NCBI RefSeq assembly: GCF_030077735.1
Contig: NZ_JASJEU010000007.1
Span: 124,001-188,000 of the forward strand
Source: Gordonibacter faecis
GTDB lineage: Bacteria; Actinomycetota; Coriobacteriia; Coriobacteriales; Eggerthellaceae
DNA length: 64,000 bases
Reading direction: 5' to 3'
Shown: one piece after another, positions 1-8,472 of the stretch
Numbering within the stretch: position 1 is the stretch's first letter
Layout of the letters: the number at the start of each line of letters is the position of its first letter
The notes under the pieces: model-generated
Database searches by the model: none
What the model was told of the DNA's origin: nothing
The model's input: only the letters and a program-made list of their open reading frames with translations
Made by a program: the position numbers and the translations under genes

Positions 1-680
1 GCGTACTGGAAGACCTCGGTGCGCGGGTTGCCGTCGGCGTCGGTTACACGCTCGTCGTGCAGCGTGATTTTGAGTCCCTTGTTAAGGAACGCCATTTCGC
101 GGAAGCGGTTGGCCAGCGTGTCGTAGTCAAACACGGTGGTTTCGGTGAAAATTTCCGGATCGGGCCAGAAGGTGGTCTTCGTGCCGGTTTTTTTCGCGGG
201 GCCAATTTCGTGCAGCTTTTCGCACGTTTTGCCGTGGTCGAAAGCGATGGCGTATTCCTTACCATCTCGCTTAACATTTACTTCCACACGCGATGACAGC
301 GCGTTTACAACGGAAACACCTACGCCGTGCAAGCCGCCGGACACCTTGTAGCCCTCGCCGCCGAACTTGCCGCCGGCGTGCAGAATGGTAAGGACGACCT
401 CAACCGTGGGGATTTTTTCCTTGGGGTGCTTATCAACCGGGATACCGCGGCCGTTGTCGGTGACCGTTATTGAGTTGTCCGCGTGAATCCACACGCCAAT
501 TTCATCGCAGTAACCGGCGAGCGCTTCGTCGACGGAGTTGTCGACGACCTCGTAGACGAGGTGATGCAGACCGCGAGGGCCGGTCGAGCCGATGTACATG
601 CCCGGACGTTTGCGGACTGCCTCCAGGCCCTCGAGGACCTGGATGTCTGAACCGTCGTAATGGCTCGGATTGTTTGCCAC
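1..680 (-). CDS. gyrB: DNA gyrase subunit B, N-terminal part (3' end outside window)
   Basis: This is the ATPase subunit of DNA gyrase, which introduces negative supercoils ahead of replication forks. About 226 N-terminal residues are visible and the gene runs off the left edge. The GHKL ATPase motifs are clear: the N-box helix with VVDNSVDEA, the DNGRGIP loop, and the GGLHGVGVSVVNAL lid. An ATG at 686 is only one base from a strong AAGGAG, whereas the in-frame GTG at 680 is seven bases away, so I favour 680 (two residues shorter). It follows dciA after a 0.5-kb gap holding four parS sites, so it probably has its own promoter. Identification is secure; only the exact start is open. Confidence 0.96.
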   Translation of the reverse strand, partial: MANNPSHYDGSDIQVLEGLEAVRKRPGMYIGSTGPRGLHHLVYEVVDNSVDEALAGYCDEIGVWIHADNSITVTDNGRGIPVDKHPKEKIPTVEVVLTILHAGGKFGGEGYKVSGGLHGVGVSVVNALSSRVEVNVKRDGKEYAIAFDHGKTCEKLHEIGPAKKTGTKTTFWPDPEIFTETTVFDYDTLANRFREMAFLNKGLKITLHDERVTDADGNPRTEVFQY

Positions 681-686
681 TGACAT

Positions 687-1208
687 GCTCCTTTTCCAGT
701 GCGTTTTTAGTGAGATATCTCGCTGAGGCATGCAGGGTGACCTGCGCCGCGAGGTGGCCGTGCGAGATATGAGAACGAGGCTATGTAAACCTTTTCCCCA
801 CCGCGTCACGGCAACCTAAGAATTGTAACATAAGCCAGCTATGCTACCAACAATTTCCACGCCTTTTGAAGGCTTTCAGATCAATTCTAAGGGGAGATCG
901 AATGAAAGGGTATTAATTTCACCGTAAAGAGCGAGAAACAAGCCAATATGACGGCCGGAAAGAAGGTTAGCGAAGTTAATTAGGTGGAAATAATTATTTG
1001 AACAAAAATGTTTCACGTGAAACATTTTTGTCGCAATGAATGAGATATCAGTAAAACTTAAAAAATGAAGTAAATATTTCACGTGAAACATTTCCAAGAA
1101 ATCAAAAAGTTATTACTTACAAAGAATTTCGCTCAACGAATGATTGTTTCACGTGAAACACTTTTTAACGGCAGAATAAATGTTTCACGTGAAACATTTA
1201 CGTACTTA
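687..1208. other. gyrB-dciA intergenic region with four parS sites
   Basis: This 0.5-kb stretch has no convincing gene. The part next to gyrB (687-870) should hold the gyrB promoter. The rest is AT-rich and carries parS at 1009-1024, 1075-1090, 1145-1160 and 1181-1196. Short reading frames here are produced by the parS palindromes themselves, which read as FHVKH or VSRET. Confidence 0.6.
1009..1196. other. parS: parS cluster, four sites upstream of gyrB
   Basis: ParB-binding sites lie at 1009-1024, 1075-1090 (second base A instead of G), 1145-1160 and 1181-1196. The first is the core of a 28-bp perfect palindrome (1003-1030) and the last of a 24-bp one (1177-1200). These are the only parS sites left of the presumed origin in this window. 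Confidence 0.93.
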
Positions 1209-1814
1209 CTACTTACCGCGTTGGCCTTTCTTTGTTTCTTCATCGGCCACTATGGCACACAGAAGGGCGCGGCGGACGAGTGGATCTTCGACAGAGGACA
1301 CTCGTTTACTCACTTCAGCGAATTCTTCATCGCTCAGCGGAACTGAAGGACGATTCGCTGAAGCACTTTGTTGGCGGCTTTCCTCGTTCGCAAGAGCAAA
1401 AGGGCGACGGCCCTTCATGTCGCGCGTTGAGGGGATTATGCGCAAGGCCTCAACCTGTTCACCCTGCTCGTGCATCTTCATTTTTAGGAGTTCTTGGCGG
1501 TTGTCGAGCTCTGAGCGCACCATACTGTCGTCGCTGTAAACGGCCACTACTTTTCCCGTCACACCCGCCACGGCATCTTGGGCCTCGCTGCGCGAGCGAT
1601 CAAAGCGGCGAAGAGTAGCTCCTTGCTCCCCCGACACCACATACACCGCATTGATGTGGTCGAGTACGAACTGAGCCGCGTCCTTAAAAACCGCGCGCAC
1701 GGCATTTTCCCACTTCTTATTCACCATAGCCGCGCGCATCTCTTTGCGCGAAAACGACCCATCGCGCTCCCACGACGCGATTAACTTTTCCACATCGACC
1801 GCAAGCTTTCTCAT
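1209..1814 (-). CDS. dciA: DUF721/DciA-family protein, probable replicative helicase loader
   Basis: A 201-residue DUF721 protein. DciA-type proteins interact with DnaB and are the ancestral helicase loaders in bacteria lacking DnaC/DnaI; the position between recF and gyrB matches the actinobacterial arrangement. The family's KH-like core is recognisable around residues 85-130, where GKVVAVYSDDSMVRSEL is followed by a helix and a LRIIPS strand. An N-terminal region with a conserved-looking tryptophan (KKWENAV) precedes it. Its start overlaps the recF stop by four bases (ATGA), so the two are translationally coupled. The polar, low-complexity C-terminal third is probably flexible. A helicase-loading role is inferred from family and context. 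Confidence 0.8.
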   Translation of the reverse strand: MRKLAVDVEKLIASWERDGSFSRKEMRAAMVNKKWENAVRAVFKDAAQFVLDHINAVYVVSGEQGATLRRFDRSRSEAQDAVAGVTGKVVAVYSDDSMVRSELDNRQELLKMKMHEQGEQVEALRIIPSTRDMKGRRPFALANEESRQQSASANRPSVPLSDEEFAEVSKRVSSVEDPLVRRALLCAIVADEETKKGQRGK

Positions 1815-2935
1815 TGCACGCCCCCGTCCTTGAGAGGTAATTCCACCACACGGGCACGGGCGAGCAATTCCTCATCGAAGTAAGTGAGATTCGCCGTCGT
1901 GATAAACGTTTGAATATCACCTTCAATGAACGAAACAAGTGCGTTGCGACGCGAGCTATCGAGTTCACTCATCACATCATCAAGCAGCAGAACGGGCCGC
2001 TGACCCAACACATCGTGAATAAGAGCCGCTTCAGCCAGCTTAAACGCCAACACCAACGAGCGCTGCTGACCCTGACTCCCATACAGGGCGGCGTTGCGGC
2101 CATTAATGAAAAACTCCAGGTGATCGGCGTGGGGGCCCACAAGGGCGCGCCGGCGCGCACGTTCTTCCCCGGCGCGCAGCGTCAGCGCAGCTTGAAGGCG
2201 TGCCCGTGCCTCATCACGGCCAAACGAATAGGTGACCAGTACGTTTTGATCGTGCGCTTCCCACGAAGGCACGTAGCAAAGCGCCACTTCTTCGCGGCCA
2301 CCGGCTATTTCGGCATAATAGTCGCTCACCACCGGCGCGAGCTTTTCAACCAGCGCAGCGCGATACGTTGCCAGCTGTGCGCCGCACGTGATAAGCGTTT
2401 CATCGATGCTGGCGATCAGCGCATCAGGGGCTTCATCCTTGAGCAACTTATTTTTATAGCGAATAACTTTTTCGTAATCCTTCTTGATGACGTAATGATT
2501 CGACGTCAGCTGCGAGCCCAACGCATCAAGCGCGGCGCGTTTAACCGCCGACGACCCTTTCGCCAACTCCAAGTCATCCGGCGTAAACGTGACGGAAGGC
2601 ACCAGCCCCTTCAAATCAGCCGTGCGCTTGGGCTTGTCATTCAACAAAAAGCGTTTCTTTCCGTCCCCCGCCCGCAGCGACACCCGCAAGCGCCGGTTGT
2701 CATCAGTGACATCAGCATCAAGGCTCGCGAAGTCGGCACCGTGGCGCACCATCTGGTCAAGCGTTGGGTGACGAAACGATTGAAGCGCCGTCAGCAGCTG
2801 AATGCCTTCCACCACATTCGTCTTCCCCACAGCATTCGGGCCGACAAGAACCGTGAGAGGCCCCAGGTCAGCCAACTCAAAGTGCTCATAGTTCCGAAAA
2901 TTAAGGAACGATATGCGGTCAATACGCAAATCCAT
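1811..2935 (-). CDS. recF: DNA replication and repair protein RecF
   Basis: RecF is an SMC-like ATPase that helps load RecA at single-stranded gaps with RecO and RecR. At 374 residues it is of normal length. The N-terminus DLRIDRISFLNFRNYEHFEL is typical. The Walker A motif GPNAVGKTN is near residue 35, the ABC-like signature region is around residues 285-295, and the Walker B/D-loop LLLDDVMSELD is near residue 320. It lies 30 bp downstream of dnaN and overlaps dciA by four bases, so dnaN-recF-dciA form one transcription unit. Confidence 0.97.
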   Translation of the reverse strand: MDLRIDRISFLNFRNYEHFELADLGPLTVLVGPNAVGKTNVVEGIQLLTALQSFRHPTLDQMVRHGADFASLDADVTDDNRRLRVSLRAGDGKKRFLLNDKPKRTADLKGLVPSVTFTPDDLELAKGSSAVKRAALDALGSQLTSNHYVIKKDYEKVIRYKNKLLKDEAPDALIASIDETLITCGAQLATYRAALVEKLAPVVSDYYAEIAGGREEVALCYVPSWEAHDQNVLVTYSFGRDEARARLQAALTLRAGEERARRRALVGPHADHLEFFINGRNAALYGSQGQQRSLVLAFKLAEAALIHDVLGQRPVLLLDDVMSELDSSRRNALVSFIEGDIQTFITTANLTYFDEELLARARVVELPLKDGGVQ

Positions 2936-2965
2936 AGGAAGGCGAAGCGTAGCGGGCGAACGCCG

Positions 2966-4066
2966 CTATGAAATGCGCACCGGCATGACAAGGTAGAGGA
3001 AGTTCTCGTCAGACGGCGCCTTAAAAATGCCCGGCTTCAGCGAGGACTGCACCTCCAAAAACACCTCTTCCGCGCCGATAGCCGCCAAACCGTCCAGCAG
3101 GTACGCATAATTGAAGGCGATTTCCACATCTTCGCCTTCGCCCGTGCACGCGATAGTTTCTTGAGCCGAACCCACATCCTGCGCCACCGACGACAGCTGT
3201 GTGGTTTGAGACGCCACGTTGATATCAAAACGCACCGGCGAGGACGACTGCCCCAGCAGCGACGAGCGCTTTACCGCTGCAATGAGGTGTTCAACCGGCA
3301 TACTGACGCGCGTGGTATACGACTCGGGAAGCAGCTGGCGGTAGTTCGGGAAATTACCCTCAAGACGGCGGTTTACGAACACCGTATCCTGATAGGTAAC
3401 CACAATTTGGTTTTCAGCGAGCGCCAGTGCCACCGGGCTGTCGGTTTTCGGCAGCGCAGCGAGATCCTGCAGGAACGTGCCAGCAATAACAGCCTGGAAT
3501 TCATCAGCAGTGGCGTTTTCGAGTTCGGTTTCCGTGATAGCCAGGCGGTAGGAGTCGGTAGCCACCATCTTCAGATGGTTGTCTTCAAGCGTGATCAATA
3601 CACCGGTAAGGATGGCGCGGCTTTCATCTTTCGACACCACGCGCGCCACGCGGCGCACCATGGACGAGAACTGCGTGAACGGAATTTCAATACGCTGCGT
3701 GACGTCGACATGGGGAAACCCAGGGAAGTCTTCCGGATCGAGCGCCTTAATGGAGAATGAGGCCGTGTCACAGGTGATGACAGCAGATTCTTCGTCGGCA
3801 TCCACATGAACCGCCGCGTCGGGAAGGTTTTTCACGATGTCAGCAAAAAGCTTGCCGGGAACCACCGCGCGACCAGGCTCTTCAACCAGAGCGGCTACCG
3901 TGTATTGCACCGAAAGTTCCAAGTCGGTGGTTTGCAGCGTGAGGGAGTCGCCTTGCACATCGAGGTAGACGCCGGAAAGAATGGGCAACGTTGAGCGCGT
4001 CGAGACACCCTTTAACACAACGCTGAGGGCGTTCTGCAGCTCCGACTGATTGATGCTGAATTTCAA
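2966..4066 (-). CDS. dnaN: DNA polymerase III subunit beta (sliding clamp)
   Basis: The beta clamp tethers DNA polymerase III to DNA. The N-terminus KFSINQSELQNALSVVLKGVS, the STLPILSGVYLD strand and the C-terminus LYLVMPVRIS are all characteristic. I place the start at a TTG (4064-4066), preceded by AGAAAGGGA with good spacing, giving 366 residues, the usual clamp length. A longer reading frame up to an ATG at 4126 would add 20 non-conserved residues. It is separated from dnaA by about 540 bp of AT-rich DNA that may belong to the origin. Confidence 0.97.
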   Translation of the reverse strand: MKFSINQSELQNALSVVLKGVSTRSTLPILSGVYLDVQGDSLTLQTTDLELSVQYTVAALVEEPGRAVVPGKLFADIVKNLPDAAVHVDADEESAVITCDTASFSIKALDPEDFPGFPHVDVTQRIEIPFTQFSSMVRRVARVVSKDESRAILTGVLITLEDNHLKMVATDSYRLAITETELENATADEFQAVIAGTFLQDLAALPKTDSPVALALAENQIVVTYQDTVFVNRRLEGNFPNYRQLLPESYTTRVSMPVEHLIAAVKRSSLLGQSSSPVRFDINVASQTTQLSSVAQDVGSAQETIACTGEGEDVEIAFNYAYLLDGLAAIGAEEVFLEVQSSLKPGIFKAPSDENFLYLVMPVRIS

Positions 4067-4604
4067 GGTGGTCCCTTTCTCTCTTCTCCACAGATATGCG
4101 AGGCATCGCAGGGCCAGCTGAGCCATGCTGATGAGTTACGTGCCACATAAACCGTAAAGCGCTCAGTGCGGTAATGAGCGCGGGGGTATGCGGCACGGGA
4201 ACTTATTTTGTACAGAGCACGGTGCCATTATAGGGTGTCCGTAGGAAGTGTGCGGTAAAGAATGGTGAAGTCTCGCGAAGAGTGCAGATTGGTTGTAGCG
4301 TGAGGATTAGCATTTAGAAGTGCGCGAGGACCGCGGGTTCGGGTTTTTATCTTTTTAAGGTCTTCCTTTATATATAGTAAGGTTTTAATAATAGTAATAA
4401 TAAGGGCGGTGGATTTGTGGAAAACTAAAGAAACGCCTCGTCACGCCTTATTTAATGGCCAGCGTTGAGCGTGGAGGGCGCGCTCCTTCTGTCAACATGA
4501 ATTATTGCTTTTATTATCTCTCCCGCTGTTTCTGGTGGTTTTCGGCATACGGTAAGTCATGTTTCAGTCATCTTTCCGCCGAACCGTTGTTCGCACTCTC
4601 TATT
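4067..4604. other. oriC: dnaN-dnaA intergenic region, candidate part of oriC
   Basis: No gene is visible. A strongly AT-rich run at about 4366-4402 could act as an unwinding element. It is followed by the DnaA-box-like nonamer TGTGGAAAA at 4416-4424, the same sequence that recurs upstream of dnaA. The dnaA-dnaN spacer is the usual actinobacterial origin site, but the strand switch of genes lies further right, so this may be one half of a bipartite origin. Confidence 0.5.
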
Positions 4605-6233
4605 TTAGATTTCGCGAATTAATTGTTTGAGTGTTTCAAGCTCTTCGCGAAGTTCGCGGTTCTCTTTCATCTTTTCTTCGACGTTGGTGACGGAGTACAT
4701 AACAGTGGAGTGGTCGCGGTTGAATTTCTTCCCGATATCGTTAAAGGGCAGGTCAAGCATCTGCCGGGACAGATAAATGGCAATCTGACGCGCGTAGATA
4801 ATGTTGCGCGTGCGCTTTTTGCCCACGAGATCAGCGTGACTTACCTTATAAAACGTTTCGACCTCTTTTTGAATGTCGGCAATGGTCAGGCGCTTCGACG
4901 GCCCACCCGAGAAGTGGTTCTCCAGCAGACAGCGTACGTCGTCTAAACTCAAGTCGGGTTGGTTGAAAAACGTCATCTGATAAATCACTTTGGTGACGGC
5001 GCTTTTTAACTCGCGAATGTTTGAACTGGAACTTTCCGCGATATACATTTGAATATCATCAGGAATGGCGAAGCTGGAGCTTCCTTCGTTCGCCCGATAT
5101 TCCTCAACAAAGCTCTTCACGATGCCAAGCTTCGTCTCTATCTCGGGCGGCTGAATGTCGAAGGTACCGCCGGAGTTAAAGCGGCTCTTATACCGCTCGT
5201 CGATGTCGATGTTCTTCGGCGCGCGATCAGCGGAAAGTACCACCTGCCTGCCCTGGCTGGTTAACTTGTTGAAAATCTGGAACACAATATCGAGCGTCTG
5301 CTTTTTACCCTGTAGGTACTGAACGTCGTCGATCAGAAGCACATCGGCCTCTTCATAGCGCGTCTTGAAGTTCTTGTAGCTCGATTTTTCCTTGTCGTGC
5401 GCGGCGCTTGCCTCCATGTAGTCGGACAGCAGCTCAGCCGAGTCAACGTACACCACGGAAAGGTTCGGAAGCGTTTCATACACATAGTTTTGAATTGCGC
5501 GCAAAAGGTGCGTTTTCCCCAGTCCTGATTTTCCGTAGATGAACAGGGGGTTCAGGTGTGCTTTACCCGGCATTTCCGCCACGGCGACGGCCATGGAATA
5601 TGCCATGCGGTTGGAGTCGCCAATGACAAAGTTTTCGAAGGTGAGGCCCGAGGTTGGCGCGTCAAAAGCAGAAGCACTGTCCCTAAACGGGTTACGAAGA
5701 TCATCCGCCTCGTCAAAACGTGTGAGACCGCGTTCATCGCGTCCACCATACATAGAGTCACCTGACGAAGGTTCATCCCAGCTTGAGCGTCCACTCATAG
5801 GATACGTATCTTCCTCATCAGGAATAAGCGCCGTCCTGCGCCTGATCTGCGACTCTTTCTCATATGCTACAGGGTTTTCCCCAGCCGACCGCACCGCTGC
5901 CGGTTCTTCCGCACGGGGAGTTTGCTCAACAGCGGGCGCGGCACTCGGAGCTTGCGCATTCGCTCCCTCGGCGGTGATATCCACTTCAAGCGCCACGGTA
6001 AACGCCGTGTGATACAAATCCATGAGCGCCTGCTTGATGAAGTCGAGGTAGTGGCGCTCGATCCATGTTTTAATAAAGTCGTTGTCGGCCGTAAGCATGA
6101 GGAAATCCTCGCTCATTGCCTGTGGATGCAGTCGCGAGAAAAAAGCGTTGATCTGCGAGGGATCTATGTTGTTGTAGCTTTTGACCTGGTCGCATACTTC
6201 ACGCCAGATCTGTTCGAGTTTTTCACTATCCAT
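4605..6233 (-). CDS. dnaA: Chromosomal replication initiator protein DnaA
   Basis: DnaA is the AAA+ initiator that binds DnaA boxes and opens oriC. At 542 residues it is longer than most because of a roughly 110-residue Ala/Pro/Glu-rich and acidic linker (about residues 95-200) between domain I and the ATPase. Walker A is GKSGLGKTH (near residue 235), Walker B is VLLIDDVQ, and the C-terminal helix-turn-helix carries the family signature RDHSTVMYSV. The ATG at 6233 is preceded by GAGGGG. It lies 52 bp downstream of the GHKL-winged-helix gene on the same strand and may be co-transcribed with it, which would place dnaA expression under that gene's promoter. Confidence 0.98.
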   Translation of the reverse strand: MDSEKLEQIWREVCDQVKSYNNIDPSQINAFFSRLHPQAMSEDFLMLTADNDFIKTWIERHYLDFIKQALMDLYHTAFTVALEVDITAEGANAQAPSAAPAVEQTPRAEEPAAVRSAGENPVAYEKESQIRRRTALIPDEEDTYPMSGRSSWDEPSSGDSMYGGRDERGLTRFDEADDLRNPFRDSASAFDAPTSGLTFENFVIGDSNRMAYSMAVAVAEMPGKAHLNPLFIYGKSGLGKTHLLRAIQNYVYETLPNLSVVYVDSAELLSDYMEASAAHDKEKSSYKNFKTRYEEADVLLIDDVQYLQGKKQTLDIVFQIFNKLTSQGRQVVLSADRAPKNIDIDERYKSRFNSGGTFDIQPPEIETKLGIVKSFVEEYRANEGSSSFAIPDDIQMYIAESSSSNIRELKSAVTKVIYQMTFFNQPDLSLDDVRCLLENHFSGGPSKRLTIADIQKEVETFYKVSHADLVGKKRTRNIIYARQIAIYLSRQMLDLPFNDIGKKFNRDHSTVMYSVTNVEEKMKENRELREELETLKQLIREI

Positions 6234-6285
6234 GACGTTCCCCTCGGGATGAGGCGCTCGCTGATTGCTTTGGGTTGCGTGGTGA

Positions 6286-7164
6286 TTATAGCGAATTCGC
6301 TACGTGAAAGCCCAGATCGGTCAGGATGCGCTTTTGGCCGGCGGTTTTTTCCACAAGTCCTGCTTCTTCCATCTTAGAAAGGGTAACGTAGGTGCTCGAC
6401 TGCGGCACGCCGGTGAGGCGCGCTAAATCGGTGACGCCTAATGCCCCTTCGCTCAAAAAGATGGGAAGAAAGTCGCGTTCACGCTGAGAAAGTGGGGGGA
6501 TTAACGGCTCACGCGCGCCGCGCGACGCCATGTGTGGCCCACCGCCGTGGCCGGAAAATGCCTGCGGCTGTCCATAACTTTGAGCGCCACCAAAGGCCCC
6601 ATTCGGCACCCGGCCGTACGGATTGGGTTCTTCATCAGGTCCTTTGAGACTGATTGTTACCACCGCGCCAGTGCCGAGGTTATCTTCAATTGAGATTGTT
6701 CCATGCGAGAAATCGAGATACTCCTTCACAATGGGAAGGCCCGAGCCAACACCGCGAATGTAGCGCTTCATGGGTTCAACCGCCGACGTAAAGCCTGGCA
6801 GCTGCGCTTTGTCCTTCTGAATGATACCCGGCCCCTGGTCAGCAAAACGTATAGTATTTCCTTCATCCAATATGGAAACAATAATTTCTGCGAACCTTGC
6901 GTGAATAAAATTTTCTGTCACCTCGCGAATGACGGTGTAAGGAATAGTGCCACCTGCCATTTTTGCTTGTTCATAAATTTTCGATGCGAGGTTTTCAATA
7001 AATTCAGCCGTGGGTGCCGGTTGAATTTCCGTGACGCGTGGGGCACTGCGTAAGTCATCGTACTGCGCAATGCGCGCGATGGTTTCAACGAAAGTATAGT
7101 CGAAGGTACCCTTCTCATCTGCGGGTTCATGTTCTTGATTTGAATGTTCAATCTGGTTGTTCAA
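6286..7164 (-). CDS. GHKL ATPase domain fused to a winged-helix DNA-binding domain
   Basis: A 292-residue protein with two clear halves. Residues 60-175 form a GHKL ATPase: N-box REVTENFIHA (N85), G1 box DQGPGI (109-114), G2 box GVGSGLPIVKEYLD (138-151) and a closing GTGAVVTISL. A Gly/Pro-rich linker follows (about 175-225). Residues 226-288 look like a MarR/winged-helix domain (LSQRERDFLPIF, then LARLTGVPQSSTYVTLSKMEEAGLVEK). There is no dimerisation/phosphoacceptor domain and no membrane segment, so it is not an ordinary histidine kinase. It resembles an anti-sigma-type ATPase joined to a transcription factor. The start is a TTG with a weak SD (TGGAA). Its place between the origin and dnaA suggests regulation of dnaA or origin firing; this is inference. 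Confidence 0.75.
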   Translation of the reverse strand: MNNQIEHSNQEHEPADEKGTFDYTFVETIARIAQYDDLRSAPRVTEIQPAPTAEFIENLASKIYEQAKMAGGTIPYTVIREVTENFIHARFAEIIVSILDEGNTIRFADQGPGIIQKDKAQLPGFTSAVEPMKRYIRGVGSGLPIVKEYLDFSHGTISIEDNLGTGAVVTISLKGPDEEPNPYGRVPNGAFGGAQSYGQPQAFSGHGGGPHMASRGAREPLIPPLSQRERDFLPIFLSEGALGVTDLARLTGVPQSSTYVTLSKMEEAGLVEKTAGQKRILTDLGFHVANSL

Positions 7165-7984
7165 TTCTGTTCCATTTTTCAGATTCGATATTCAGTCTTT
7201 TTCAAAGATATTCAACGGCATTGTAGCGTTTTTTGACGGCTGAATCTATTCACCTGCGGAATTCATAACATCATTTCGTGTTCATTCAGTCATGCATGAA
7301 AGTAAAACGGTATTCAAAGAGGACTTTTTAACGTTTTCAACAATTTATTCAGAAAATGTGGAAAACCAAAAAAGGGTTTGAATGAATAATTGTTAAGAAG
7401 GTTGAAAATGCGCCTGATTGTTGAAATTTTCATTGACTTTCGCCGAATAATGGTTTTCCCAGTTCGCGTTTACGACGCCTGAAAACATGTCGGAACAGTA
7501 ACCTGTCGTTGTCTGTGTGATGTCGATCAATGCGGGGTATTGTTTACAATCTACCTCTAAAACCCCAGGTGAAAGTGCTGTTCATAATTCGTGGAAATCA
7601 AAACAGCAGGTCGCGAGCCATGTCGTTCGCATACAACAGCGCCTTGACAACGGGATGTCGTTGAAGTTTTCCACAGGCGTCTTCGAATAAAAGGGCAGTT
7701 TTCCCCATTTTCCACAATTTGGACGGAAACCTAACGCGCTCTGTTGATGAAAACGCTTCGAGAACAGACGTTATTATTTCCTGAGAGCGCTTACTAGTGA
7801 ATGTATCCCCGGCATACCTATTAAAATGTGTAAAAGCTACCGACAACCCCTGTTCCCGTTTCTCGTCGTGGCGATGGCGATGTTAAGGAGTCTCTTTCCG
7901 CCCCACGTAAAAACACCTTGACGAGTGAGTAACATGGTATATACTTTGAAAGCTACTCTTGAATGTATTGAAAGGGAAATGACC
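7165..7984. other. oriC: Probable oriC: DnaA boxes and promoters between diverging gene sets
   Basis: About 800 bp without a credible gene, at the point where minus-strand genes give way to plus-strand genes. Three exact DnaA-box-type nonamers occur: TGTGGAAAA at 7357-7365, TTTTCCACA at 7667-7675 and TTTTCCACA at 7708-7716. Runs rich in A/T and repeated ATTCA/TTCAA words fill 7165-7460. The strand switch and the boxes together make this the best origin candidate. No parS site occurs here; the nearest are 1.6 kb to the right and about 6 kb to the left. Confidence 0.65.
7918..7945 (+). promoter_or_regulatory. Promoter of rpmH
   Basis: A near-consensus pair: -35 TTGACG at 7918-7923, a 16-bp spacer and -10 TATACT at 7940-7945. 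Transcription would start near 7952, giving a leader of about 33 bases before rpmH. Confidence 0.65.
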
Positions 7985-8119
7985 ATGAAGCGCACGTATC
8001 AACCTAACACGCGCAAGCGCGCCAAGTGCCACGGCTTCCGTGCCCGCATGTCGACGAAGGGCGGCCGTGCCGTCTTGTCCGCTCGTCGCGCCAAGGGACG
8101 CAAGCGCCTCTGCGTGTAA
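7985..8119 (+). CDS. rpmH: Large ribosomal subunit protein bL34
   Basis: A 44-residue, very basic protein beginning MKRTYQPNTRKRAKCHGFRA, diagnostic for L34. The in-frame reading frame extends 20 codons upstream, but the ATG at 7985 is preceded by GAAAGGGA and gives the universal L34 N-terminus. It is the first gene of the rpmH-rnpA-yidD-yidC-jag group and has a strong promoter just upstream. Confidence 0.98.
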   Translation: MKRTYQPNTRKRAKCHGFRARMSTKGGRAVLSARRAKGRKRLCV

Positions 8120-8132
8120 ACGGGGACGCGGG

Positions 8133-8462
8133 TTGGAGACCATCAAATCCAACGCGGAGATTTCTTCCCTGTTCGCAAACGGCAAGCGTTTGCACACGTC
8201 CTATCTCACGTTTATCGTGGTACGCAACGAAAAGCAGCACGACCGTCCTGGTCGTGCTGCTTTTATTGCTGGGAAGAAACTCGGGAATGCCGTATGGCGC
8301 AATGCTGCCAAACGCCGTATGAGGGCGCTCTGCCGCGAATTGGACGGCCCTTGGCGAGGCTACGATGTGATTTTCCTTGCAAAGTCGAACATCGTGCAAG
8401 CGTCTTATAGTAAAGTGCTAGCAGCATGCGACGATACGTTGAAGCGAGCTGGGGTACGATGA
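8133..8462 (+). CDS. rnpA: Ribonuclease P protein component
   Basis: This is the protein subunit of RNase P, which matures tRNA 5' ends. The RNR signature is clear in GKKLGNAVWRNAAKRRMRALCRE. I start it at TTG 8133 (LETIKSNAEISSLF), 13 bp after rpmH, giving 109 residues; the longer open frame back to 8040 would overlap rpmH and has no conserved content. An unusual inserted-looking stretch (RNEKQHDRPGRAAF) between the FIVV strand and the KKLGN core is encoded by a 15-bp perfect hairpin (8230-8264) that resembles an intrinsic terminator. Confidence 0.93.
   Translation: METIKSNAEISSLFANGKRLHTSYLTFIVVRNEKQHDRPGRAAFIAGKKLGNAVWRNAAKRRMRALCRELDGPWRGYDVIFLAKSNIVQASYSKVLAACDDTLKRAGVR
8230..8264 (+). 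terminator. Terminator-like hairpin inside rnpA
   Basis: A perfect 15-bp stem (left arm 8230-8244, right arm 8250-8264, loop GTCCT) ends in TTTT and is followed by ATTG. The stem core is GCAGCACGACC/GGTCGTGCTGC. It lies about 100 bases into the rnpA coding region. It could reduce transcription beyond rpmH, so that L34 is made in excess over RnpA, or simply be a structured insertion. A terminator function is inferred from shape only. Confidence 0.5.
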
Positions 8463-8472
8463 GGTTTTTGCG

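Noticed and set aside
7598..7846. An 82-codon minus-strand reading frame in the origin region
   Set aside because: It spans two DnaA boxes, has no ribosome-binding site or recognisable family, and lies in the expected non-coding origin.
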